From the NCBI GenBank assembly GCA_900208305.1, contig OAPG01000002.1:62001-126000 (forward strand): a stretch of 64,000 bases of DNA, written 5' to 3'. Under the pieces are notes generated by a model, which saw only the letters and a list, made by a program, of their open reading frames with translations, ran no database searches and had not been told where the DNA came from. Positions 44,113-53,307 of the stretch are shown piece by piece. Numbering within the stretch: the first letter of the stretch is position 1; the number at the start of each line of letters is the position of its first letter. This stretch comes from Melanopsichium pennsylvanicum. Lineage: Eukaryota; Basidiomycota; Ustilaginomycetes; Ustilaginales. The position numbers were made by a program, and so were the translations under genes.

Positions 44113-45514
44113 CTATGTGCTTTTTGCGGATAAGAATAACCATCTTTACCAACACCGAGATGAAATGGTGGAACTCGCACGCAACTTGTCCTCTTGGTCT
44201 CAAACTTCCAGTTCTTTGGTGAAGAAAAGTAAAACCAAATCCGAACGCTTAGTGGTGGAGATGGGCCGAATTCGAACAGTAGCCTTGGCATGGGAATTGG
44301 ATTCGATTCCACTCAACACATTACATCGAATGTGTTGCAAGAGGATTGAGAAGCGGGGAGATAATCATCAAACGCTGGTAGCGGATCGGAATTCAGCGGT
44401 TTTGAGTGGGATCAAGAGTCACGAGGTGATATTGTGGAGGTTTTTGGAAGCATTGCAACCATTTGGTTCGAATTCAGGTTTGGGTGAAGGGAGTGAAGGG
44501 TATGGTGACAATTCTTTTGATCATGTGATTCATCTTTCTGTACGTGCTAGTGCGGAAGAGAATTTGAAAGCCGTGATTAGAGAATTGGGGGGGTTGGTGG
44601 GTTGGAAAATGCCAAATCAGCAAAGGATTGATGTGGCTTTGAGCAATGCTTTGGATTGGAAGGTTGGAAAGAAACTCTTAGATACAGCAGCAGGAGGAGG
44701 AGGGGGAAAGAAGAAGGAGGAAGATGGGAAAGTGGAAAAGAAACCAACAACAACAACTACTTTGACATTCGGTCCAGGTGGAGCAAGGTATTTTGGTCTA
44801 GCTGTGGAATTGGATGTTCGATCCGTATTAGATAAAGCGCTTTTGCCACTTGATTTCAACGGTACTACCACCACTACTACTACTTGTTCAGCGGTTAGAA
44901 CTATAGTAAACGCAGGAATCGAGGAAAAGCAAGAGCAAGAAGAGGAGGAGGAGGAGGATGTTGTAACGTTTTACACAAGAATGCGAACACAAGGTCGAAT
45001 AAATCTTCGACCGCACATTACTCTAGTGCATAGTGCAAATCTCAGTATCAACGTTCCAACTTCAGCATCGTCTTCTTCTTCTTCTTCTGATGCGAAATTG
45101 GCAGATGAAAAATGGAACTTTTACAGTCGACTTGTAAACCTCAACAATGACAACAACAACAGCAACGATAAGGATGAGGTTAAAGGGGAGGATGTATTTG
45201 TAATTGAATTGAGTAAAGTATTATATGAAAAGGGAAAGTTGATGACGTTTCCGATTGATCGAATTCAACCTTGTGAAGAGGTTCGGGATGAATTTGAGAG
45301 ATTGCATAACGATGGGGAAACAAAAAGGTGGAAAGCTCATATTACCATTTGTACTGAATCGAACAAAGTGAAACCTTATGAAGCCAACAAGGTTGTTGAA
45401 AATTGGGTTTCGAAAAAGGACAACGACGAAGCGGATCTAGCAAATCAAAAGTTGCAAGTGATTGAATTGAAAGATGCTGTGGTGGTCGAAGCAAGGGTTT
45501 TTGGTATGACCTAA
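42098..45514 (+). CDS. TRL1: Fungal tRNA ligase (ligase-kinase-cyclic phosphodiesterase)
   Basis: Single exon, 1138 residues, versus about 830 in yeast. The ligase domain carries the nucleotidyl-lysine motif KENG at Lys187. The polynucleotide kinase domain has the P-loop GCGKT at 609-613. The C-terminal 2H phosphodiesterase domain has HIT at 973-975 and again at 1081-1083. The enzyme heals and seals exons of spliced tRNAs and, in many fungi, HAC1-type mRNA. The extra length comes from homopolymeric inserts: poly-Ser near 125-145, poly-Asn near 658-672 inside the kinase domain, and Glu and Ser runs before the phosphodiesterase motifs. All catalytic motifs I looked for are intact. Confidence 0.95.
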
Positions 45515-46769
45515 GAAAATAAAATAGAAGAAAAAAAACCCACAACTTTTCCCCAATCAAATATACAGTTGCATCCCCAAATTTGTGCATCATCTAATCC
45601 ATCTGAAATGGTGTTCTCAACATCCCTTACATGATGATGATCAGTAGCAATGTAACTCATTTACTTTGCATCAAACTGAGCCAATAGACCATGCTCAAAA
45701 AAAAGTTGATATGATTGTATTACAATACAAACAAAAAACATTTCAGAGTTTGTTTTGACAAGCTTAGCACAATATTTGTTACTACTGCTGTCAACATGGC
45801 AAGAAGGACAAAAAGAATAGTATGGAGGAGAACTAGACATACCACTGCTCACCTATTCCAGGTCAAACAGCTGTTCCAAGCAGGTTTCTCAACAAGGTAC
45901 ATAGCAACTAAACTGTCAATCAACAAATTCAGCTTTGTTGAACTGGCAAATTGAGTAACAGAGAGCAAATATGTCATAAGGACCCCTGGGGAGGTGTCAG
46001 GGACCAGGTGTATCAAACCCAAGTACTGGTTTCAAGATACAACAAAACTGGCTGTTCTAACATAACTTGATATGAGGTCGAATGAAATATGTAGTTTCAT
46101 TTGTGATTCAATAGAATGGTACCAAGCTGACTGATCATTGTGAACACTCTGTTCAGAGGTAATGCAGCCCATCTGGGTTAATACTAGATATGGATACATT
46201 GGAAACAACTTGTGAGGTAAAGACTAAAGAGTATGACAAGTGGAGTGGATGAGCCCAGCTCTTCCACAACTGAAACAACTTGTCCTTATATACTGTGGCT
46301 GTCCTGTCCCTTATCTTTGTACTAGTCTCTGCTATCATACTGTATGTAAATCTGGGCCCCATGCTTATCAGTACTGACTTCCTGAGACAGTGACTGACAG
46401 CCACCAGGCCTCATTTGTGCTATCTATCTAACTAGGCCTTCCATACCTGTTGGAAATCTAGTATACAGTACCAAGGCGCTTGATAGTCCCTGTTCCTTAT
46501 CTACAGCATTTGATGAATTACCAACCAAGTTTGGCTAGAACTCCCTATCTTATTGGAATTCAAATTGAAACCCAGTAAAAATAAGAGTTTTATCTGGCTT
46601 GGTGTTCCATGCCCTGTAACAGGAGGCACCTGCTCCTCTCCTTTCTCACCCAAAGAATGAGCAAGAATATTTATACTTTGGCTACTGAATTGTTCAACCT
46701 CATGGCAAGAACACACTATCAACTTGACTTGTACTGGCAAACTATTATATGCATGCTCAAGCAAGCTGG
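45515..46769. other. AT-rich left flank of the retroelement array
   Basis: Clearly AT-rich compared with the genes on its left. It holds a decayed Tc1/mariner fragment (see 45796-46050). A possible terminal sequence starts at the TA in 45564-45565 and continues CAGTTGCATCC. The stretch 46060-46769 shows nothing I can identify. Confidence 0.45.
45796..46050 (+). pseudogene. Tc1/mariner transposase remnant (N-terminal part)
   Basis: A frame starting MARRTKRIVWRR contains a helix-turn-helix-like segment (FQVKQLFQAGFSTRYIA) typical of the DNA-binding part of Tc1/mariner transposases. After an in-frame TGA (45952-45954), the same frame continues with YVIRTPGEVSG...CIKP at 45967-46020, which resembles the segment just before the GGGSVMVWG block. 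The part between, which should hold the first catalytic Asp, is missing. It is a decayed copy without coding capacity. The identification rests on motif resemblance only. Confidence 0.45.
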
Positions 46770-46774
46770 ACTTC
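46770..46774. repeat. Target-site duplication, left copy (ACTTC)
   Basis: ACTTC directly precedes the first LTR and is repeated directly after the third LTR at 60304-60308. Confidence 0.85.
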
Positions 46775-47204
46775 TGTTAAGGCTGTAGGGTCTAGATACC
46801 GCGGGCGGCTACAGCCGGGATGGAGGCTACGGGTACGGAGAGGTCGTAGGCGGGGCGACACAGGCGGTCGGGGGTCAGAGCACACTACTGCGTTGCTATA
46901 GAGCTAACTAAGTAATACATGCGACGAGGTCCGGAGGCAACCTCATGTCAGGCGGGGGCGGGGTGGTAAGGTACAGGAACTATCGGTCACTTCCCACCGC
47001 GGCGTTACAATGTTAGGTTGCCGACGGTCGTATCCTACGTACGGAGGAGCCAGCCGCGGTTGGGCGGTAGGAGGATCGTGTCAGGCCAACCGCTCCGCTG
47101 CGAGGGGTCCGGAGAGGGTCGGTCGGGGCCCGATCACGACGATCGCTCAATCGGGAGGGGGGCCGAGCACCCCCTCTTTGGACTCCGGTTGGTAGGCACT
47201 AACA
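46775..47204 (-). repeat. LTR A (430 bp), 3' LTR of element 1
   Basis: Starts TGTTA and ends TAACA, a short inverted terminus. I see no difference from LTR B. A 10-bp stretch TACATGCGAC (46916-46925) is complementary to the primer-binding region next to LTR B and LTR C. Confidence 0.95.
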
Positions 47205-47215
47205 TTACCCCCCGG
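47205..47215 (-). other. Polypurine tract of element 1
   Basis: Minus strand reads CCGGGGGGTAA directly before LTR A, the expected place and composition for the plus-strand primer. Confidence 0.65.
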
Positions 47216-47438
47216 TTCAGGCCGACTGGTCCCCAGGCGGCTGATAGGACAGGAGGGCGAGGGGGGTCGTACTCCCTCAACCTTAATCCGCGCCAGGGGC
47301 GCCTCTCTGTACAAGTTGCGACGCTCGTCTCGGCAATTTAATCGCGGATGCGCAGCAATGAGGCAATACCACCCACAATGCCTTGGACCGGCGGAATTGA
47401 CTGTGCGCCATTGCTCGTGCGTAGCTATCGAGGAGGGA

Positions 47439-47444
47439 TATAAG
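47439..47444 (+). promoter_or_regulatory. TATA-like element of the antisense gene, copy 1
   Basis: TATAAG within GGATATAAGGATGG, 68 bp before the proposed ATG at 47507 and outside the LTR. The same sequence is at 53972-53977 in copy 2. Confidence 0.4.
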
Positions 47445-47506
47445 GATGGGGTTCGACGGGTCTTCCTTCTCGATTTCCCCCATTCTTCCCCATTCTTTTT
47501 TTTGCA

Positions 47507-48961
47507 ATGTCGTCGCCACCAGCAGACGCTTCCTTGGATTGTCTTTTTTTTGCAATGTCGTCGCCACCAGCAGACGCTTCCATGGATTCCCCGGCCGACA
47601 ACCCGTCGGCCGGTGTCAGTACCGTTCCCCCTACATCGCCTACGTCCGCAACGGCGGCAGCGTCGGCAACAGCGGCAGCAGCAACAACAACAACAGCACC
47701 AACAACAACAACAACGTTACCCGCTTCCGGAGGTGAGTCGATCGTGGTTCCGTCGTGATTCGGTTGCGGATGGGGGGCCCAGAGGGTCTGACAACCACCG
47801 GTCGGTGCCGTGGAATGGGTTACTGACATTTGTTCCCTCCCCCTTGTTTCGATTACGACAGATCGGCCGTCAGAGACCTCCGCTGGTCCCATCCGGGGGG
47901 TGCGCCGTTCTCCGCGTGCTCACCTTTCCCAGGGGGCCAACTCGGGCCGTCGCGAGCGCGCCGTGCGTCAACAGTCTGCCGATCCGTCGGCCATTCCTTC
48001 CTCTGCATCAACCAACACTTCCCTCGTCCTGGCGCCCCAGAATTCGATGCCGTGGTCGCGTCCTTCGGTTCCCATCGAGATCACTCCGGAACTCGTTGGT
48101 GATGGTAAGTATTGTTCCATTGCTGTGTTGATTGGGATCGCTACTGACGTTTGTGTTTCCGTGGCCGATACGACAGACCTTGCCCCACTATGGGCCAAGA
48201 CGTGGGGCGATTGCTACGGCTGCGTATGCGCCGGCGTTGCCTGTGAGCGGGCGGGAGGCGATGTCCGCTGCCGTCGGTGTCAGGGGCAGCATGGGCAACC
48301 CTGCGACGCGGATATGCGCGGTAAGTATTTCCGTCGGGCGTCTGTCGCGATGTCCTGGGTGGTCGGCTGACTCTTGTTCCTCCTTTTGTTTTCCTCGACA
48401 GTCCCACCACTTGGCGGCGCCCAAGGTCCCCTCCGAATGAGGGTTTACGCGTGCTTGCTTGAGAGGTGGAGGTCCGGAGGGGTCGGTCGGCGTCGCCGCC
48501 CCCACCCCAACGTCAGGTTGTCGCTGAGGACACTTGGCGAGATCCCGGAGGAGGAGGAGGAACTGAGGGAGGAGGTGGCTCGGGTGGGCGCGGTGGGTCG
48601 GGAGCGGGAGGCGGCTCGCAAGCGAGCTAGGTCTTGCCCCGACCGTCCAGCCGAGGCTGCCCGAGAGCGGCGTCGCACTCGGGCGCGGGCCCAAGGCCAG
48701 CCGGGGGAGTCCGCTACGGGCCTGGGGGACCTGGGTGCGGCCGTAAGGCGTGCCGAGTCCCTCTTCCACGGGGTGCAGGAGGGGACTGAGTTATTTCAAC
48801 AGGGGCTGGCCGACGTGGCTGCGCTGTTGCTGACAGAGTCGCTGAGGACCGGCGGCGAGCGAGAGCTCCGCCGGATCAGCGAGATCCAGCAACTGTCGCA
48901 GAACACGCGGCAGCAGGTGGACGTGGTCTGGGCGTGGTTGGAGGGCTTCCTGAGGGACTAG
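47507..48961 (+). CDS. Antisense four-exon gene inside the retroelement, Cys-cluster protein, copy 1
   Basis: Exons 47507-47732, 47862-48104, 48177-48320 and 48402-48961 give 390 residues. It runs opposite to gag-pol, between the pol stop and the 3' LTR. All three introns (129, 72 and 81 nt) have GTGAGT or GTAAGT donors, a CTGAC branch motif and a CGACAG acceptor, and all keep phase 1. Residues 1-75 are Ser/Pro/Ala/Thr-rich. Residues 80-110 are basic. Exon 3 carries Cys169, 172, 174, 179, 188, 191 and 199. Without Cys174 this is C-x2-C-x6-C-x8-C-x2-C-x7-C, within the Zn(II)2Cys6 spacing. Exon 4 has a Glu-rich then Arg-rich helix and an amphipathic C-terminal helix. I recognise no named family. 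A DNA- or RNA-binding regulator of the element is plausible but is inference. Confidence 0.72.
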
Positions 48962-49144
48962 CCCCGGGGCCCCTCCTCGAATGCACTTGTCTTCTTTTCT
49001 GTTGCTTGCGTGTGTGTGTGTCCGTGTGTGGGAGTGGGGGTGAGGGGAGCCCGACCGGGTCTCCTACCCCAGAGGTCGGGGACCGGAGGGGTTTTGGCTC
49101 CGGCGGGGGGGTCTCCCGACGGCGACCGTCGCTCGTATCCGTGC

Positions 49145-52100
49145 CTAACGCCGGGTAGGGGCCGGCTTGGTCGGGTTCGCGGCGTGGTACGCAGCGACCA
49201 GATCCGGGGCGCGGTCCACGTCTTCCGCCGGGACCCAGCTTGGGGGGTACCCTACCCAGGAGACCTTGTACTGTAGGTGTCCGGCGCGGCGGCGGGAGTC
49301 CAATACGCCCTCGACTTCGAAATCGGCGTAGTCGTCCTCCAGAGTAGTCGGTTGGGGGGCGTCGCTGGACTCCCTGACTCCGTCGGGGTATGGCTCCAGC
49401 ATCTGTACGTGAAAGACGGGATGGACCTTCCACGACGGAGGCAGGAGGAGTCGGTAGGCTCGGTCGCTAATCACCTCGTCGACTTTGAACGGGCCGGCGA
49501 GGGGGTTGGAGAGCTTGTGGGAGGGTCGGTCGCTGCGGAGGTGCTTGGTACGGAGGAGCACCAGGTCCCCCCGGCGGAACGAGACGTCGCTCCTGCGACG
49601 GTTAAACCACTTCGCGACGGCAAGGTTGGCTTTGGCAATGGCGTCCTGGCACACCCGCACTTTATCCGCCGACGGAACGTTGGAGGTGGCCGGGGGGATG
49701 GAGGGGTGTGCCCGAGGTGCAAATGTGAAGCAAGCTATAGCCGGGGCGATGGTTGTGGTCGCCGACGGTCTTTGGTTCAGCGCGAGCTGGGCTGTCGGCA
49801 GGAGGGTTGCCCAGTCGCTGTGGTCGTAGGCCGTATAGAAGCGGAGGAACAACTCCAGCGTCTGGTTGGCTCGCTCGGTCTGGCCATTTGTTTGAGGGTG
49901 GTAGGCCGACGAGTAAGACCCTTTAATCCGGAGGGCCCGGAGGAGTTCCGTCCAAACGGAAGCTACAAACGTGGTTCCTCGGTCAGATACAATGGTGTCT
50001 GGGAGGCCAAAGTATGAAAAGACGTAGCGTTGGAGCTGGTACGCCAAAGTCTCCGCCGTATCGGTTTTGTTTGCAGGAATGAAGACCACAAACTTGGTGA
50101 GGCGGTCGACGACTACAAGAATGGAGTTGTAGGTGGTGCCGTTGGCAAGGGAGGGCGGGAGGTCAGTGATGTGGTCCATGGTAATAGTGGACCACGGCCG
50201 ATCGGGAGGGACCGACGGGAGAAGGTAGCCGTGGGGTTTGTGACGGGGGTGTTTTGCCCTTCGGCAGGCCGCGCAAGAGGCGACATAGCTGTCGGTGTCC
50301 TGCACCATGGTTGGCCAGTAAAAACGTTGACGCATGAGATGGAGGGTCGTCTTGCGGCCAGGATGTCCCGCCGTAGGGTGGTCGTGCAGTAGGTGGAGTG
50401 CCTTGTCCCGTAATTGGGGTGGCAGGTAGACGTGACCCTCTGTGGTGTACGGGACACCATCGCGGACGGCAACGTTTGGGGGGAGGTTGGCCGCTTTCCG
50501 GAGGGTTTCGATCCACTCTGTAGGCAGGGGGTCCGAGGAGTGTACGCCGGCTGCTCTTGCAAACAAGTTTGCAGGGAGGAGAGTGGCTTGGTTGGCGGGG
50601 TCTGGGCGCGACGGTCCGTCGGGGAACAAGTCGTGCCGGCGACTCAGAGCGTCGGGGCGGACGGCCTCCTTACCCGGACGGTAGTGGAGGACGAAGTCGA
50701 ACTCAGCCAGGTCGGCTTGCCAGCGGGCTTGGCGACGGTTGAGTTGTCGCTTCGTCTGAAAATACTGGAGCGCCTGGTGGTCGGTGTAAATGAGGAACGG
50801 TCGGGTGAGGCCATGGAGGTAGTGTCTCCAAGCGCCGCAGGCGTCTACGATAGCCAGGAGTTCCTTGTCGTGGATTTCGTAGTTACGCTCCGCCGGGATC
50901 ATCTTTCGCAACCAGTATGCCACAGGATGGAGGGTATGCGAGCGGCTGTTGGGCTCGGCGCTCGCGTCGGCGCCCGGCTGTGGGTGCCACTGCGACAGCA
51001 CGGCGGCTACCACAGCATCGCTCGCGTCTGTTTCAACGACGGTGTAGAGCGTTGGAGAGAAGTGCCGGAGGATAGGGGCAGAGGTGAACGCTTCTTTCAG
51101 CCGGTTGAAGGCTGCCGTTGCTTCCGGGGGCAGATCTACCTTTCCAGAGGCTCCTCCTTTCAGGAGGTCGGTGAGGGGGGCCGCTACACGAGAATAGTGG
51201 CGGATGAAGCGACGGTAGAAGTTGGCGAATCCGAGGAAGACTTGGATCTGTCGGATCGACTGTGGTGGCGGCCACTCCAAGACTGTGCTGACCTTGGTCG
51301 GGTCCATGGAGAGGCCGTCGGGACTAACGAGGTAGCCGAGGAACTCGACGGAGTCGGTGTGGAATTCGCATTTGTCCGGAGCGCAATACAGCTGATGCTT
51401 CCGTAGTCGATCCAACACTTGGCAGACGTGGTGGTGGTGGTCGGCCTCGTTGTCGGAGAAGACTAGGATGTCGTCCAGATATACGATGACGGACACGTCT
51501 AAGAGATCCGACAGCACGTGGTTCATGAGCCGTTGGAAGGTCGCCGGAGCGTTGCAGAGGCCGAACGGCATGACGAGGTATTCGTAGCTGCCGTAGCGCG
51601 TGCGGAATGCGGTCTTCCATTCGTGGCCGGGGGCGATCCGGAGGAGGTTGTAGGCACCCTTCAGGTCGAATTTAGTGAAGATCTTGGCCGTCGCCAGCCG
51701 ATCAAGGTGTTTGGAGATGAGGGGGATCGGGTAGCGATCCTTGACGGTGATGGCGTTGAGGGCGCGGTAGTCCACACACGGCCGGAGGCGACCGTCCTTC
51801 TTTGGTACAAAAAGGAGGGGCGCGGCAGCTTGGCTACTCGACAGTCGGATGAAGCCAATGGCCTGCATCTTCCGGAGGTAGTTCCGGAGCTCCTCTTGTT
51901 TGCGGTGCGACAGGGAGTAGAGTGCGCCGTAGGGAGGGGTTTTGCCAGCCTCCAGGTTGATCTCGTGGTCGTGTGGGCGGTGGGGAGGCAATTGGTCGGC
52001 CCTCTCGGCGTCGAAGACGTCGGCGTACTCGCGGTACTCTGGCGGTAGGACGGCGAGGTCGGTCGCGGAAGCTCGGAGGGGCAGTAGCTCCTCTTCCGGT

Positions 52101-52306
52101 TCTGGGAGGACCAGCAGGTCCTCCTCAGTGGAGACCAGCTGTCGCCGGCCGACCAAGTTGTGGAGTTCGTTCTTTTCGATTTTGGGGTTGGAGGGCACCG
52201 TGACGGTGTGGGGGACCCGGAGGTCCCACGTACGGAGGGTATAGTTTGGCTCCGGCCTGGCGGCCTCGATCCAATCCATCCCCAACAGCACGTCATGGGA
52301 GGTCAT
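49145..52306 (-). CDS. pol: Retrotransposon Pol, copy 1: RT, RNase H, integrase, chromodomain
   Basis: 1053 residues. It begins with the last part of a retropepsin (LLGMDWI) but has no protease active-site Asp-Ser/Thr-Gly. Reverse transcriptase follows, with YLDD near residue 275 and the FDLKGAYN and MPFGLCNAPATFQ blocks. RNase H has ETDASD and YTDHQAL. The integrase has an H2C2 zinc finger (HPTAGH...CAAC), then the DDE core (MDHITD, SDRGTTF, YHPQTNGQTERAN). A C-terminal chromodomain (VEGVLDSRRR...YKVSWVGYP...WVPAEDV) makes it a chromovirus. The start ATG (52306-52304) overlaps the gag stop as ATGA, so stop-restart translation is possible. The frame is open throughout. Confidence 0.93.
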   Translation of the reverse strand: MTSHDVLLGMDWIEAARPEPNYTLRTWDLRVPHTVTVPSNPKIEKNELHNLVGRRQLVSTEEDLLVLPEPEEELLPLRASATDLAVLPPEYREYADVFDAERADQLPPHRPHDHEINLEAGKTPPYGALYSLSHRKQEELRNYLRKMQAIGFIRLSSSQAAAPLLFVPKKDGRLRPCVDYRALNAITVKDRYPIPLISKHLDRLATAKIFTKFDLKGAYNLLRIAPGHEWKTAFRTRYGSYEYLVMPFGLCNAPATFQRLMNHVLSDLLDVSVIVYLDDILVFSDNEADHHHHVCQVLDRLRKHQLYCAPDKCEFHTDSVEFLGYLVSPDGLSMDPTKVSTVLEWPPPQSIRQIQVFLGFANFYRRFIRHYSRVAAPLTDLLKGGASGKVDLPPEATAAFNRLKEAFTSAPILRHFSPTLYTVVETDASDAVVAAVLSQWHPQPGADASAEPNSRSHTLHPVAYWLRKMIPAERNYEIHDKELLAIVDACGAWRHYLHGLTRPFLIYTDHQALQYFQTKRQLNRRQARWQADLAEFDFVLHYRPGKEAVRPDALSRRHDLFPDGPSRPDPANQATLLPANLFARAAGVHSSDPLPTEWIETLRKAANLPPNVAVRDGVPYTTEGHVYLPPQLRDKALHLLHDHPTAGHPGRKTTLHLMRQRFYWPTMVQDTDSYVASCAACRRAKHPRHKPHGYLLPSVPPDRPWSTITMDHITDLPPSLANGTTYNSILVVVDRLTKFVVFIPANKTDTAETLAYQLQRYVFSYFGLPDTIVSDRGTTFVASVWTELLRALRIKGSYSSAYHPQTNGQTERANQTLELFLRFYTAYDHSDWATLLPTAQLALNQRPSATTTIAPAIACFTFAPRAHPSIPPATSNVPSADKVRVCQDAIAKANLAVAKWFNRRRSDVSFRRGDLVLLRTKHLRSDRPSHKLSNPLAGPFKVDEVISDRAYRLLLPPSWKVHPVFHVQMLEPYPDGVRESSDAPQPTTLEDDYADFEVEGVLDSRRRAGHLQYKVSWVGYPPSWVPAEDVDRAPDLVAAYHAANPTKPAPTRR

Positions 52307-53268
52307 TCCATTTTGCGGGGTCCCTCCGGGGGCTCTTGTTTGGCCGTCACGGCTGGGAGGGGCGGTCGGTGTCGCAGCTGTGACTCCGCGGGTCTTGTCG
52401 TGGCCTCCTGTATCACCTGCATCCGGCGCTCTGTGACAATGGCGGCGTTGATGAAGTCACAGATGTCGGTCATCGGCACGTGGGTGAGCTTTTCCCGTAG
52501 GCGCGGCCGGAGGCTTTGTTCGAACAGCATCAACGCCTGCTGCTGGTCGGTCAGGTGCGATTTGGCCGTCAGCGACATGAACTCCGCCGCGTGCTCCGAT
52601 ACTGATCCCTTCTGGCGGAGGGCATTCAGTTGGAGGCGTGCGGTGTAGCTGGGGTCGGGATTGCCATGGACGCGACGGAGGTCGGCGCAAAAGGCCCTCC
52701 AGGAGCTCATCCAGGGCGGATCCTCCCCCTCCTGTTGTCGCACATTGCGAATGCGGGTTTGTGGTTTGCCCGTCATGTTGCCGATGGCAAACATGATGCG
52801 ACGGGCATCCGTCGGAAACTTGGAGGGATTAGCCTCAAAGTTGAGTTCGCATTGATCCAAGAAGTCCTCCAGTTTGTCTTGGCTGCCGTCCCATTCCGGA
52901 GCCTGGAGTCGAATCTCTGGCTCGCGGGGCGCGGCCTCCACGTAGACGGGGGCTACGGTTGGCGGGGGGACCTGGGCAGCGGTTGCTCCTTGGTAGTGCT
53001 GGGAAGACTCCGGTCTAGGTTGATCCTCCCTGGGGAAGAAGGCGGCCTCTAGCAGAGCGGTAATGCGCCGCTGTTGTTCAGAGGTTTCACGCAGAAGCGC
53101 CAGGATATCCACTTGCCCTTGGACCAAGGTGGTCAGGGCGGCGGGCGGTTCGCCCGAGGGTGCAACGACGCTGGCGGGCTCGTCTCCGCTGGGGGAGATG
53201 GTGGGAGCGTCTCCCTCCGCTTGGGGGGAGGCGTCCGTTTGGTTTCGTCGGTTGGAGCGTGTACTCAT
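52303..53268 (-). CDS. gag: Retrotransposon Gag, copy 1
   Basis: 321 residues from the ATG at 53268, only 39 nt after LTR B. Residues about 115-260 have the Ty3-type Gag (retrotrans_gag) fold signature: W-DGSQDKLEDFLDQCE, a central helical region, and FEQSLRPRLREKL. The C-terminus is Pro/Arg-rich and ends without a CCHC nucleocapsid knuckle, which Ty3/gypsy Gag usually has. The stop overlaps the pol start by -1 (ATGA). Capsid formation is the expected role. Confidence 0.88.
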   Translation of the reverse strand: MSTRSNRRNQTDASPQAEGDAPTISPSGDEPASVVAPSGEPPAALTTLVQGQVDILALLRETSEQQRRITALLEAAFFPREDQPRPESSQHYQGATAAQVPPPTVAPVYVEAAPREPEIRLQAPEWDGSQDKLEDFLDQCELNFEANPSKFPTDARRIMFAIGNMTGKPQTRIRNVRQQEGEDPPWMSSWRAFCADLRRVHGNPDPSYTARLQLNALRQKGSVSEHAAEFMSLTAKSHLTDQQQALMLFEQSLRPRLREKLTHVPMTDICDFINAAIVTERRMQVIQEATTRPAESQLRHRPPLPAVTAKQEPPEGPRKME

Positions 53269-53296
53269 CTTGGTTACGACGTCGTCCCGTGGGGAG

Positions 53297-53306
53297 GTCG
53301 CATGTA
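53297..53306 (-). other. Putative self-priming binding site next to LTR B
   Basis: Minus strand reads TACATGCGAC starting one base after the LTR. No TGG-type tRNA primer site is seen. The ten bases are complementary to GTCGCATGTA inside the LTR (53458-53449, minus strand), the arrangement used by Tf1-type self-priming elements. Confidence 0.55.
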
Positions 53307-53307
53307 A

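Noticed and set aside
49277..51406. Long plus-strand frames opposite pol
   Set aside because: Shadows of the GC-rich pol gene, with no splice signals or domains, unlike the antisense gene further left.
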